From Erwinia endophytica (lineage in GTDB: Bacteria; Pseudomonadota; Gammaproteobacteria; Enterobacterales; Enterobacteriaceae), in assembly GCF_009295515.1 (NCBI RefSeq), contig NZ_RQVV01000011.1, positions 310,001 to 374,000 of the forward strand: a DNA stretch of 64,000 nt, read 5' to 3'. The notes below the pieces were generated by a model. That model had not been told where the DNA came from and did not search any database. It was given only the letters and a program-made list of their open reading frames with translations. Every line of letters starts with the position of its first letter. Position 1 is the stretch's first letter. Shown here piece by piece: positions 1 through 7,782 of the stretch. The position numbers and the translations under genes are program-made.

Positions 1-130
1 CATCCTGCGGATCCTTTGAAGCGACGCTCAAAGGAATGATTGCAAAGGTTATGCCATGTTATAAGAATTGCTTTATATTCAGTTTGTTGAGAGTATTTGG
101 TTAAATTGGTGTTGAGCATTTGGTCTAAAA

Positions 131-146
131 TAGACCATTTGGTAAA
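131..146. promoter_or_regulatory. Probable RutR operator
   Basis: The site TAGACCATTTGGTAAA matches the known RutR box (TTGACCA-N2-TGGTCAA) at all but one base in each half. It overlaps a 17-bp perfect inverted repeat, TGGTCTA-AAA-TAGACCA, at 121-137. It lies about 105 bp upstream of the chosen rutR start and could serve both rutR and a divergent gene beyond the left edge. A minus-strand ATG sits at positions 3-1, where rutA would be expected by analogy with E. coli, but no coding sequence of that gene is inside the window. The site assignment is by motif only. Confidence 0.6.
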
Positions 147-251
147 AATACAGTGCACGAAAAGCAGGCAGACATGGTCAATAAAAGTGCACCAGTTGGT
201 ACGGGAAGGTTTGATATACTCCCCGTTACCCACATGGATCATGGAGTCACG

Positions 252-896
252 GTGAATTCATCTGATAAAATAGTGAAAATACCGACCCGTCGTTCACGGG
301 CGGTAGCCGCAAAGCGTGTCGCGATTCTGACGGCGGCGCTGGAGTTGTTTTCCCTTTATGGCGTCCATGGGACCAGCCTGGATAAGGTTGCTGAGGGAGC
401 GGACGTTTCAAAAACCAATCTGTTATATTATTTTCCCTCAAAGGAAGCGCTTTACATTGCGGTACTCAAGGACATTCTTGAGGTATGGCTGACGCCGTTG
501 CGGGCGTTGCGTGAGGATCAGCACCCCCTGGAGGCAATCAGGGATTACATTCGCCTGAAACTGGAAGTTTCGCGAGATCACCCTCAGGCTTCAAGGTTGT
601 TCTGCATGGAAATGCTACAAGGGGCACCGTTGCTGAAAAGGGAACTGGAAGGCGATTTGAGAGCGCTGGTCGATGAAAAATCGGCGGTTATTGCCGGTTG
701 GATCAGGGACGGAAAACTGGTCGCGGTGGAACCTCACCACTTGATCTTTATGTTGTGGGCGACGACTCAGCATTACGCTGACTTTGCCAGCCAGATTGAG
801 GCAGTTACTGGCCAGACGCTGAGTGATGAAAGCTTTTTCAATCAAACAGTGGAAAATGTACAGCGGATAGTCATTGAAGGGATACGTGTGCGTTGA
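252..896 (+). CDS. rutR: RutR, TetR-family pyrimidine-utilisation regulator
   Basis: Cytoplasmic DNA-binding regulator that senses uracil/thymine and, in E. coli, represses rutABCDEFG and controls carAB. The protein has an N-terminal TetR helix-turn-helix (about residues 15-62, with the stretch SKTNLLYYFPSKEALYIAVL) and an all-helical ligand domain. It is very close to E. coli RutR from the RRSRAV start of the conserved region to the end. The GTG at 252 is chosen because it has ATGGAG about 6 bases upstream and gives 214 residues, near the 212 of E. coli. An in-frame GTG at 153 would add 33 residues not found in the family. A RutR-like box upstream suggests autoregulation or control of a divergent rut operon off the left edge. 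Confidence 0.92.
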   Translation: MNSSDKIVKIPTRRSRAVAAKRVAILTAALELFSLYGVHGTSLDKVAEGADVSKTNLLYYFPSKEALYIAVLKDILEVWLTPLRALREDQHPLEAIRDYIRLKLEVSRDHPQASRLFCMEMLQGAPLLKRELEGDLRALVDEKSAVIAGWIRDGKLVAVEPHHLIFMLWATTQHYADFASQIEAVTGQTLSDESFFNQTVENVQRIVIEGIRVR

Positions 897-900
897 TAAA

Positions 901-924
901 AAACGGGCCATGCAGGCCCGTTTT
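901..924. terminator. Bidirectional terminator between rutR and cycA
   Basis: Perfect stem AAACGGGCC / GGCCCGTTT with a 5-base loop. The stem ends in an A-run on the left and a T-run on the right, so it can act in both directions. It lies between the convergent 3' ends of rutR and cycA. Confidence 0.85.
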
Positions 925-929
925 CAGTG

Positions 930-2339
930 TTAGAGGGCCGCTTTTCTTTGGCGTAACCACCAGCCGGCTCCCAGCATAATAAACCACAGTGGCGTGACCA
1001 CCAGCGCCTGGCGGGTATCCACTTCCAGCGATAGTAATACCAGCACAAAAACAAAGAACGCGATACATACCCAGCACATAAATTTACCCAGCGGCATCTT
1101 ATAAGTTGACTCCTTGTGCAACTGTGGGTGTTTTTTGCGATAGGCCAGATAGGAACAAAGGATGATCGTCCAGACAAACATAAACAGAATGGCGGATACA
1201 GTGGTCACCAGCGTGAAGACTTTCATCACATTCGGGATCAGGTAAATCAGCGCGACACCGGCCAGCAGGCACAGGCAGGAGAAGAACAGGCCGGTGGTGG
1301 GGACAGCCCGGGAAGAAAGCATTCCGAAGCGACGATGAGCCACACCTTGCTGCGCTAAGCCATACAACATACGGCTGGTGGAAAAAATACCGCTGTTGGC
1401 GGAGGAGGCTGCTGATGTCAGTACCACAAAATTAACAATACTGGCAGCGGCTGGCAGGCCAATCAGCACAAACATTTCAACGAATGGGCTATGGTCGGGC
1501 ACGACCTGGTTCCACGGTGTTACGGCCATGATCACCAGTAGCGCGGACACGTAAAAAATAATAATTCGCAGTGGGATGGCATTAATGGCTCGCGGCAGAA
1601 CTTTTTTGGGATCGTGTGTTTCTGCTGCGGTCGTACCGACCAATTCAATACCAACAAACGCAAACACCGCAATCTGGAAGCCAGCAAAAAAGCCGCTTAA
1701 TCCTTTCGGGAACATGCCGCCATGCTGCCAGATATTGCTGATGGCGGCATTTCCGCCGCCTGGAGCAGGGTAGTGCAGGACGATCAAGACGATACCGGTG
1801 GCAATCAGCGCCACGATGGCGACTATCTTGATAATCGCAAACCAGAACTCCATTTCACCGAACAGTCTCACCGTGGCAATATTCAGTGACAGGAAAACCA
1901 CGACGCACAGCAGGGCGCTCATCCAGATCGAGAAATCCGGCCACCACAACTGGAAATAAGCGCTAATGGCGACGACATCGGCGATCCCCGTGACGACCCA
2001 GCAGAACCAGTAGGTCCAGCCAGTAAAGTAGCCTGCCCAGGGGCCAAGTAAATCAGCAGCAAAATCGCTGAAGGATTTATATTCGAGGTTCGACAGCAGC
2101 AGTTCGCCCATCGCGCGCATCACGAAAAACAGCATAAAACCGATGATCATATAGACAAAAATAATCGATGGTCCGGCAAGGCTGATGGTTTTGCCTGAGC
2201 CCATAAATAGCCCTGTCCCGATCGCGCCACCAATAGCGATCAACTGGATATGGCGGTTATGTAGATTACGGCGGAGTTCGTTTGGAATATCTCCGTCCAG
2301 AGATGTTTCTTTTTTTGGGTCAACCATAACGGTGTTCAA
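930..2339 (-). CDS. cycA: CycA, D-serine/D-alanine/glycine permease
   Basis: Inner-membrane amino-acid/proton symporter of the APC family that takes up glycine, D-alanine and D-serine. The 469-residue protein has about 12 membrane spans. It carries the family signature near the N-terminus (RHIQLIAIGGAIGTGLFMGS, residues about 30-49) and is nearly identical to E. coli CycA in long blocks, for example GEMEFWFA, FVGIELVGTTAAET and TSAASSANSG. The C-terminus ends in a short basic tail (RQRKAAL). It is convergent with rutR across a shared terminator. In E. coli cycA lies elsewhere, so this pairing is a local arrangement. The leader contains an inverted repeat (2397-2414). cycA is a known GcvB sRNA target in enterics, but pairing was not tested here. 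Confidence 0.93.
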   Translation of the reverse strand: MNTVMVDPKKETSLDGDIPNELRRNLHNRHIQLIAIGGAIGTGLFMGSGKTISLAGPSIIFVYMIIGFMLFFVMRAMGELLLSNLEYKSFSDFAADLLGPWAGYFTGWTYWFCWVVTGIADVVAISAYFQLWWPDFSIWMSALLCVVVFLSLNIATVRLFGEMEFWFAIIKIVAIVALIATGIVLIVLHYPAPGGGNAAISNIWQHGGMFPKGLSGFFAGFQIAVFAFVGIELVGTTAAETHDPKKVLPRAINAIPLRIIIFYVSALLVIMAVTPWNQVVPDHSPFVEMFVLIGLPAAASIVNFVVLTSAASSANSGIFSTSRMLYGLAQQGVAHRRFGMLSSRAVPTTGLFFSCLCLLAGVALIYLIPNVMKVFTLVTTVSAILFMFVWTIILCSYLAYRKKHPQLHKESTYKMPLGKFMCWVCIAFFVFVLVLLSLEVDTRQALVVTPLWFIMLGAGWWLRQRKAAL

Positions 2340-2721
2340 TCCTTAAAAGTAGTGATGTTGTGCCAGCTCTTCGGGCTGTTATTAAATTTGGCAAAAATGC
2401 CTGTTTGCAGGCATAAGATAGTGTAATAAAGCCATAAACAGCTAACCCTTTTTCACCCGTTGCAGGGATATCCACTCCAAATGTGTAAAAATGCTGCAAT
2501 GCTTTTATTGCAAAAGGGCAGACAGGCTGTTCAGTATGGTGGAATCTTGTTATGGAGGCTAAAGGGTAAGAGTGCCCGCGCTGGCGACGATATTGATGCG
2601 GGGGGTAACGCCGGGATTAGGGAGAAATAGCCCCTTTTGAAGGAAATAGCTTACTGTTTTTGCCGCTGACCGGTCATTATTTTCATTCGGGACAGGGAAT
2701 ACCGGACGTTGGCATGTCGCG
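2340..2721. other. cycA leader and intergenic region
   Basis: No gene is supported here. The main structure is a perfect inverted repeat ATGCCTG-TTTG-CAGGCAT at 2397-2414, about 60 bases upstream of the cycA start codon. It could be an operator or an mRNA leader hairpin. The rest is moderately AT-rich; a 72-codon open frame on the minus strand (2559-2777) shows no similarity to a known family and lies downstream of the DUF4396 gene. Confidence 0.5.
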
Positions 2722-3387
2722 CTAAAATGCGAGTTTGATTCCCCTCTGCAAGAGAAATTTGTTGGCGGGCCAGGCAAAGACGAATCCGGTGAACAATGCC
2801 AGCTGTATCATAAACCAGAAGTGCAGTTCCAGTGGTTCAATCTGGCCGTGCAAAATGAAGCGAAACGCCAGCGCCATATAGAGAAACGCCCCGAGCTGAA
2901 ACATGAATAGCGAAAAAATATCACTTTTGATTGCCCGCCAGAGTGCCCGTAATACCGAAATACCTTCAACCTGCCGCAGCGCAAAAAACTGCAGCAGTAC
3001 GCTGAGAAGGAATGACAGAAGCAATGAAATAAGAGCGAAAGCCAGTACAACAGAATGAAAAGGAATATAGTCCATTTGTGAAATTATCGAGGCTGAAATT
3101 ATATCCCCCAGCACACAACCAGCTGCACAGTGGCTGGTAGCAGAGAAAAGCTGGTTCAGGCCTGGTGACCGGACGTTTTTTTGGCTTACCCATGAAGAAA
3201 CAGGACGGCGTTGACGGGCGAAGTACCACCAGGCCAGCCACCCGAAAAAAGGCATATACAGACCGGTCAGCGGCCAGACCAGGTTCATGATCCAGACGGA
3301 TTGGGGAGTGCGAATAAGATCTTTCAGGATCATCAATGAAGTACAGATTCCCAGTAAAATGAACAACATTGCCAGTCTGTCTAACAT
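2722..3387 (-). CDS. DUF4396-family membrane protein
   Basis: Predicted inner-membrane protein of 221 residues with about six hydrophobic segments (around residues 5-22, 32-55, 105-135, 155-180 and 188-210). In the middle it carries the motif TSHCAAGCVLGDII (about residues 83-97), which I associate with the DUF4396 family. The His and two Cys residues suggest metal or redox chemistry, but no function is established. An isolated gene on the minus strand, with a long AT-rich region upstream (right side). Base composition is like its neighbours. The family call is from memory of the SHC-GC-LGD motif. Confidence 0.7.
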   Translation of the reverse strand: MLDRLAMLFILLGICTSLMILKDLIRTPQSVWIMNLVWPLTGLYMPFFGWLAWWYFARQRRPVSSWVSQKNVRSPGLNQLFSATSHCAAGCVLGDIISASIISQMDYIPFHSVVLAFALISLLLSFLLSVLLQFFALRQVEGISVLRALWRAIKSDIFSLFMFQLGAFLYMALAFRFILHGQIEPLELHFWFMIQLALFTGFVFAWPANKFLLQRGIKLAF

Positions 3388-4025
3388 CTTTATTTCCTTA
3401 TCGAGATAATGAGCAAATGAAAGAGAGGTTTGATTTATATTACTAATTCAGATAGTTAGATTATGTATCAGAGAAAATAAATTGCCAGGTTGTGAGAAGG
3501 GTATTTTTGTTATCGCACAGAGCCAGGTGGGCATAATCATAACCGAACATTAATTAACCACTTAAGATGCTTTTACAGACTTATTAAACAATTTCTTAAA
3601 ACTCAAACATTCATTAATTTCATATAAAATTATTAATTATCAGTATGTTACTTTTTCTTTTGTGCCCATGAATTCCATAACGTTATGGTACTTTTCGTGC
3701 AAAAAAGAGTGACGAAATCCGAGCGCTAGACAAGGTAAATCTATTGAATTACCATGAGAATAATCCCATTATGATCTGGTGATGTTCACGTCTGTAATTT
3801 TGGTGTTTTTTCTGAGCATGACGGGGCTTGAACGACAGGGAGGTTTTTTGCAAAATATCCAACCTGAAAATTATTCAGCACAATTTTTATGAGGGAGTAA
3901 AGGGAAAAGAGAGGCATTGCTTGTTGTTATACCGTTCAGAGAGAATGATAACCGCTATTAATTTTTTGCTCATGCTCATTCATTTTTTCCCCCGTTAACG
4001 ATCAATATCATCATGATGAGGTATT
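3388..4025. other. AT-rich intergenic stretch
   Basis: No intact gene is seen. The stretch is clearly richer in A/T than its surroundings. By position its right end could contain the eroded N-terminal (autoinducer-domain) part of the regulator relic that follows, but I could not align it with confidence. It must also hold the promoter of the DUF4396 gene near 3400-3500. Confidence 0.4.
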
Positions 4026-4302
4026 GTACTCTTTTTTCGAGAGGTGTTAATAACTACGGATGACTATTTCACTGTTATACCGCTATTACTTGTAAAAGAT
4101 ATTTCGATGTCGATGTTTAACATGGCATTACGTCGGGAAAAGCTTGAAATGCTCATGTGCGCTGCCGCCGCGCAAAACCTGGCGGGAATATCCCTGAACC
4201 TTTTTGTGTTCGAAAATACCGTTAAAAAATATACCTAAGAGGTTCAATGTAACGAACAATCCCCTGGTGGCTTTCAACGCAGCGGTAATCGCTTTATTCT
4301 GA
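4026..4302 (+). pseudogene. sdiA: Relic of a LuxR-type regulator, probably sdiA
   Basis: Only the C-terminal part is recognisable. In frame 3 the reading passes through LLVKDISMSMF and RREKLEML to the helix-turn-helix core LAGISLNLFVFENTVKKY. It then hits a stop at about 4236-4238. Shifting one base restores KNIPKRFNVTNNPLVAFN and a terminal AAVIALF followed by TGA at 4300-4302. This lines up with the end of SdiA (LLVRESLMAL, KREKEILRW, ISENTVNFHQKN, KKFNAPNKTQVACYAAATGLI split around the same helices). In E. coli sdiA sits next to yecF and uvrY and points the same way as uvrY, which matches this position and strand. At least one frameshift plus loss of most of the autoinducer-binding domain makes it non-functional. 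Identity as sdiA rather than another luxR is inferred. Confidence 0.65.
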
Positions 4303-4357
4303 GTGTGTTACGACGTTCAGAACCGGTCGCTTTCGATTGTTAACAGGTTGTCTATTC

Positions 4358-4374
4358 TGTTATCCAGGATAACA
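4358..4374. promoter_or_regulatory. Candidate operator upstream of luxI
   Basis: Perfect palindrome TGTTATCC-A-GGATAACA. It is nested in a wider imperfect inverted repeat whose outer arms are AACAGGTTGT (4342-4351) and ACAACCCTGTT (4372-4382). It sits 48 bases before the luxI start codon, where a transcription factor would control initiation. It does not match the lux-box consensus closely, so the regulator is unknown. Confidence 0.5.
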
Positions 4375-4422
4375 ACCCTGTTTAATCTGTGAGGAATGCT
4401 ATCAGGAGGGAACAGGAGAATA

Positions 4423-5061
4423 ATGATGAAAATTATCCAGGCCAGGCTAAAGGATATGCCATCCTCTTTGTTGGCAGAATTGGGAAGTTATCGTTACGGT
4501 ATCTTTGCGCGAGGTGAAGGATGGTCTATTCCACCTCGCTTAAGTACGCCGGGTCAGGAATATGACCGCTTTGACCGCTCGGATGTTGTCTGGTTGATTG
4601 CCTGGGATAGACAGCAAGGGATCTGTGGTTGTGCCCGTCTGATGCCGTGGGAAGATCCTGCGCAGAAAGCCATTGGAAACGAGGTTGTCAATAGTCGCCA
4701 GACGGCAGGCACAGTACTTCCTGTCTGGGAAATGTCACGTTTTTCGGCCCGACTGGATATTGATCCAGAGTTGCCGTTGAGTATTCTTTGGCACTGTGTG
4801 CAACTGGCGGAGCAATCGGGTATTGCGTCTCTCTACAGTACCGCTACGCCGATGTTGGTACAGATATTCGAACAGTATTCGTTGGCTTACGAACCACTCA
4901 CTGCTGGTATCATCCGATCGGAAGATAATCTCTTTGCTGTGTGTATTCCGGTTAAGCAGCCTAATTTGGCAAACAGATACCGCGGCGCACGCCGTTTCAG
5001 TCCGGAAGAAGTGCTGCCGGCGTTGGGTGTTTCCAGCAGTTGGAATGCCCGTGGACGTTAA
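4423..5061 (+). CDS. LuxI-type acyl-homoserine-lactone synthase
   Basis: Makes an N-acyl-homoserine lactone signal from S-adenosylmethionine and acyl-ACP (or acyl-CoA). The start at 4423 follows CAGGAG by about 5 bases and gives 212 residues, normal for the family. The conserved N-terminal residues are present: R24, F28, W34, D48 and D51 (in RYGIF, GEGWSI and EYDRFD). So are R72 in the CGCARL segment, and E103 and R106 in WEMSRF. The region between R72 and E103 is shorter and lacks the usual Phe-rich PTTRPYLL segment, so substrate preference cannot be guessed. It lies directly downstream of a dead LuxR-type gene, so its cognate receptor, if any, must be encoded elsewhere. It looks intact. Confidence 0.85.
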   Translation: MMKIIQARLKDMPSSLLAELGSYRYGIFARGEGWSIPPRLSTPGQEYDRFDRSDVVWLIAWDRQQGICGCARLMPWEDPAQKAIGNEVVNSRQTAGTVLPVWEMSRFSARLDIDPELPLSILWHCVQLAEQSGIASLYSTATPMLVQIFEQYSLAYEPLTAGIIRSEDNLFAVCIPVKQPNLANRYRGARRFSPEEVLPALGVSSSWNARGR

Positions 5062-5146
5062 CTGGATAATGTTATCCAAAGCATGATTAACAGCCTCAAG
5101 GCAAAGCGGCAGTACGCTACCCCGGCAGTTACTGCCAGAGATAATT

Positions 5147-5387
5147 TTATAAAATATCAGAGTGAAACAGATAAATGAAATAGGGGAGAATTGCCCACAT
5201 GCCGAAGACAATGATGGGCGTGCAACGCCTTAATCCTGCGGCCACTGTCGACGGTACAATGGGCAATCAGAACAAAGGTCGGGAAAAGTGGCAGCAGTCT
5301 TGCGATATAATAACGGCGTTTTTTTGACAAAATACCGGTAAGAAGCACAACCAGCGCACCGGATATCGCGTTGAATAGTAAGCCTGT
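5147..5387 (-). pseudogene. glpM: glpM pseudogene (small inner-membrane protein)
   Basis: On the minus strand, codons from 5384 downward read GLLFNAISGALVVLLTGILS, KKRRYYIARLLPLFPTFVLI and AHCTVDSGRRIKALHA. This matches GlpM (GALVVLLIGVLAKTKNYYIA, LIPLFPTFALIAHYIV). The reading then needs a one-base shift to continue TPIIVFGMWAILPYFIYLFH, again as in GlpM, and stops at 5147. The expected ATG is ACA at 5387-5385, and about a third of the C-terminus is missing. Loss of start, a frameshift and truncation show a dead gene. It lies in the gap between luxI and yecF. Confidence 0.8.
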
Positions 5388-5459
5388 TGTTCCGTCCTGC
5401 GTCAGGTTAAAACCTTAACTTGTTGACCCATGGGCCTAAAAATAATAAGCGAGTGTGAA

Positions 5460-5684
5460 TTACTGGCGGTAGGCCTGTTTGATTTGGCTGATAGTGCTGG
5501 TGAATACGTCTGCTTGCTGACGATCAGTCAACTGGGCAATATATTTCTCCATATTGATGATGACTTTTCCGGCATCAGCCTGTCCCATCCCCTTGAGCAT
5601 AAATGTCACTAATGCTTTCATGCAGGCCATTTCCTCGGCCAGAGTTTGCGTTTCTTTGCTGGTTGAAAAGTCAGTATTGCTCAT
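5460..5684 (-). CDS. yecF: YecF, DUF2594 small protein
   Basis: A 74-residue soluble protein of unknown function, close to E. coli YecF over its whole length. Shared segments include MGQADAGKVIINMEKYIAQL near the middle and QIKQAYRQ at the C-terminus. In E. coli yecF sits between uvrY and sdiA on the opposite strand. Here it keeps that orientation relative to uvrY and the sdiA-like relic, but an IS element now separates it from uvrY. It starts at ATG 5684, preceded by an A/G-rich ribosome site (AAGGAAAA on the minus strand). Confidence 0.9.
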   Translation of the reverse strand: MSNTDFSTSKETQTLAEEMACMKALVTFMLKGMGQADAGKVIINMEKYIAQLTDRQQADVFTSTISQIKQAYRQ

Positions 5685-5869
5685 GTTTTTTCCTTATTTT
5701 CCGTCATTAACTCGATGAGCACTGTCGCGTACGCGGTTGATTTAGTGTCATCTGTAAGCAGTATATCACATAACTTTATATCCAGATGGCTGTCCTGGTA
5801 TGGTCATCCCCCCGAAAACCGGTGTGTTCATCGTAGAATTTTCTCGTAATCTGAACTGAGGCGATTTTT

Positions 5870-6165
5870 ATGAAAAAATCACGTTTTACTGACAGCCAGA
5901 TCATGACCATTTTGAAGCAGACAGAAGCCGGAGCAGCGGTTTCTGAGCGGTGCCGGGAGCAGGGTATGAGCAAGGCCAGTTTCTATAAATGGAAATGGCG
6001 TTCACGCTTTGGTGGTATGGAGGCGCGTCAATGATGGCTCGCCTCAAAGAGCTGGAAGAGGAAAACCGCCGCTTGAAAAAGATGTATGCGAAAGAACGGC
6101 TTAAAGCTGAAATCCTCCAGGAGGCAATGACAAAAAAGGGGGAAAGCCATCGTAGCGCAGAATGA
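5870..6165 (+). pseudogene. IS3-family transposase OrfA, frameshifted
   Basis: Starts MKKSRFTDSQIMTILKQTEA with the helix-turn-helix of IS3-family OrfA. It reaches FYKWKWRSRFGGMEARQ and then a stop at about 6031-6033. The usual continuation (MMARLKELEEENRRLKKMYA, the leucine-zipper part) is present one frame away and runs to a stop at 6163-6165. Compared with family members, two extra bases near 6026 explain the shift, and FYKWKW shows a small in-frame duplication. It normally pairs with OrfB to form the transposase. Confidence 0.8.
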
Positions 6166-6948
6166 TGGCAAAAAACGCCGTTGAAAGCAGAAAAATCAGT
6201 ATTCGTTTTGCCTGTCACATATTTGTTGTCAGTGAAACCTGTTATCACTGTATGCCCCGGCTCAGCAGAGAAAACTGGCAAATTGCTGACTGGCTGATGC
6301 GCATCACCGACAGCCAGAAGAACTGGGGTTTGGTACCTGTATCTGCGCAATGTTAAAGGTTTCGCCTGGAACCACAAGCGGATTTACCGTATCTACTGCG
6401 AACTGTCGCTAAACATGCGGATAAAGCCTAAACAACGGCTGAAAAGAGAGAAACCGGAAATACTGTCAGTCCCTGCCAGCAGCAACATCAGCTGGTCAAT
6501 GGATTTTATGCATGATCAGCTATCAGACGGGCGCTCTGTTCATTTGCTGAATGTGATTGATGATTTTAATCGCGAGGCACTGGCCATTGAGGTGGATTTT
6601 TCTCTGCCTTCAGTCCGGGTCATTCGCACGCTGGAGCAACTGATGGCGTGGAAAGGAAAACCGGCAGCAATTCGCTGTGATAACGGCCCGGAATATACCC
6701 GCGGAATATTTTTGTCATGGGCAGAGTCGCATAATATAACGCTTAATTTTATTCAGCCGGGCAATCCTCAGCAAAATGCTTATATCGAACGCTATAACCG
6801 TACAGTACGTTATGACTGGCGGGGGCAGCGTCTGTTTACCTCACTGGACGAGCTACAGCTTTATGCAACACCGTGGCAATGGTTTTATAATCACGAAAGA
6901 CCTAATATGGCACTGAACGGTTATACACCGATGCAGCATATGGCCTGA
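6162..6948 (+). pseudogene. IS3-family transposase OrfB, frameshifted
   Basis: The N-terminal part reads normally (MAKNAVESRKISIRFACHIF ... [20 protein letters not shown]), then loses frame near 6335 and stops at 6354-6356. A different frame gives [16 protein letters not shown] and continues unbroken to 6948. The integrase core is complete in this second part: the catalytic Asp in [14 protein letters not shown], the second Asp in RCDNGPEY, and the Glu in [15 protein letters not shown]. One indel therefore inactivates the gene although the DDE triad survives. Confidence 0.82.
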
Positions 6949-7122
6949 TTCTACTTAAGTCCTCCGTTAAAAATGGGGGGATTACCGTATGAGGCGCAGG
7001 ATAAGGTTTTTCTGTAAGACAATGACATTTTTTTCTATTCTAACACCGCAAAAAAAGAGGTAAAATCATTCTTCTAATACCATTCTGAACGTCCCTGGTA
7101 TTACCCATTTGGAGAGACCGGT

Positions 7123-7782
7123 TTGATAAGCGTTCTTCTTGTTGATGACCATGAACTGGTGCGCGCAGGCATTCGCCGCATACTGGAAGACATCAAAGGT
7201 TTTCAGGTTGTTGGTGAAGCTAACTGTGGCGAAGACGCGGTGAAATGGTGCCGGGTCAATCGTGTGGACGTAGTGCTGATGGATATGAATATGCCGGGCA
7301 TTGGCGGGCTGGAAGCGACGCGTAAGATCGTGCGTTACAGCCCGGATATCAAAATAATCATGCTGACTATCCATACCGAAAATCCTCTGCCTGCACGAGT
7401 TATGCAGGCGGGTGCGTCTGGTTATCTGAGCAAAGGTGCGGCACCACAAGAGGTGGTAAACGCTATTCGTCAGGTTAATGCCGGTCAGCGCTATATCGCT
7501 TCTGATATCGCTCAGCAAATGGCGCTCAGCCAGATTGAACCACAGAAAACTGACTCGCCTTTTGGCTGTTTGTCGGAGCGTGAATTGCAGATTATGCTGA
7601 TGATCACGAAAGGGCAGAAAGTGGCGGAAATTTCCGAACAACTTAATCTGAGCCCAAAAACAGTTAATAGTTACCGTTACCGCATGTTCAATAAACTTAA
7701 CATCAGTGGTGACGTTGAGTTAACGCACCTGGCCATTCGTCATGGTCTGTTCAATGCGGAGTCGTTAAGCAGTAGTGAATGA
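7123..7782 (+). CDS. uvrY: UvrY (GacA/SirA) response regulator
   Basis: Response regulator of the BarA-UvrY two-component system. In enterics it activates the CsrB/CsrC RNAs and so controls carbon flux, motility, biofilm and virulence. It has a receiver domain (residues about 1-120) with the acidic pair in [10 protein letters not shown], the phospho-acceptor Asp in [10 protein letters not shown] and the conserved Lys in YLSKGA. A C-terminal LuxR-type helix-turn-helix follows ([20 protein letters not shown], then [14 protein letters not shown]). Translation starts at TTG 7123, as in E. coli, after GGAGAG. It overlaps uvrC by 8 bases, the usual uvrY-uvrC arrangement. An IS element lies immediately upstream, so its promoter region is shortened or altered. 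Confidence 0.95.
   Translation: MISVLLVDDHELVRAGIRRILEDIKGFQVVGEANCGEDAVKWCRVNRVDVVLMDMNMPGIGGLEATRKIVRYSPDIKIIMLTIHTENPLPARVMQAGASGYLSKGAAPQEVVNAIRQVNAGQRYIASDIAQQMALSQIEPQKTDSPFGCLSERELQIMLMITKGQKVAEISEQLNLSPKTVNSYRYRMFNKLNISGDVELTHLAIRHGLFNAESLSSSE

Larger units (their letters stand above)
5791..6997 (+). mobile_element. Decayed IS3-family element (IS407-like)
   Basis: Contains two consecutive transposase frames, OrfA and OrfB, both interrupted by frameshifts. It is bounded by imperfect inverted ends: GGTCATCCCCCC at 5802-5813 on the left, and the complement of GGTAATCCCCCC at 6975-6986 on the right (11 of 12 matching), with weaker similarity further outward. The ends are therefore approximate to about 10 bases, and no target-site duplication could be assigned. 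The element lies in the yecF-uvrY intergenic region and leaves about 125 bp of upstream sequence before uvrY. It is probably immobile unless helped in trans. Confidence 0.85.

Noticed and set aside
2559-2777. 72-codon minus-strand open frame after the DUF4396 gene
   Set aside because: It overlaps the DUF4396 3' end, has no recognisable family and an atypical composition.
4735-5211. Minus-strand 158-codon open frame across luxI
   Set aside because: It is antisense to luxI and has no family similarity; only its first residues overlap the glpM relic, in a different frame.
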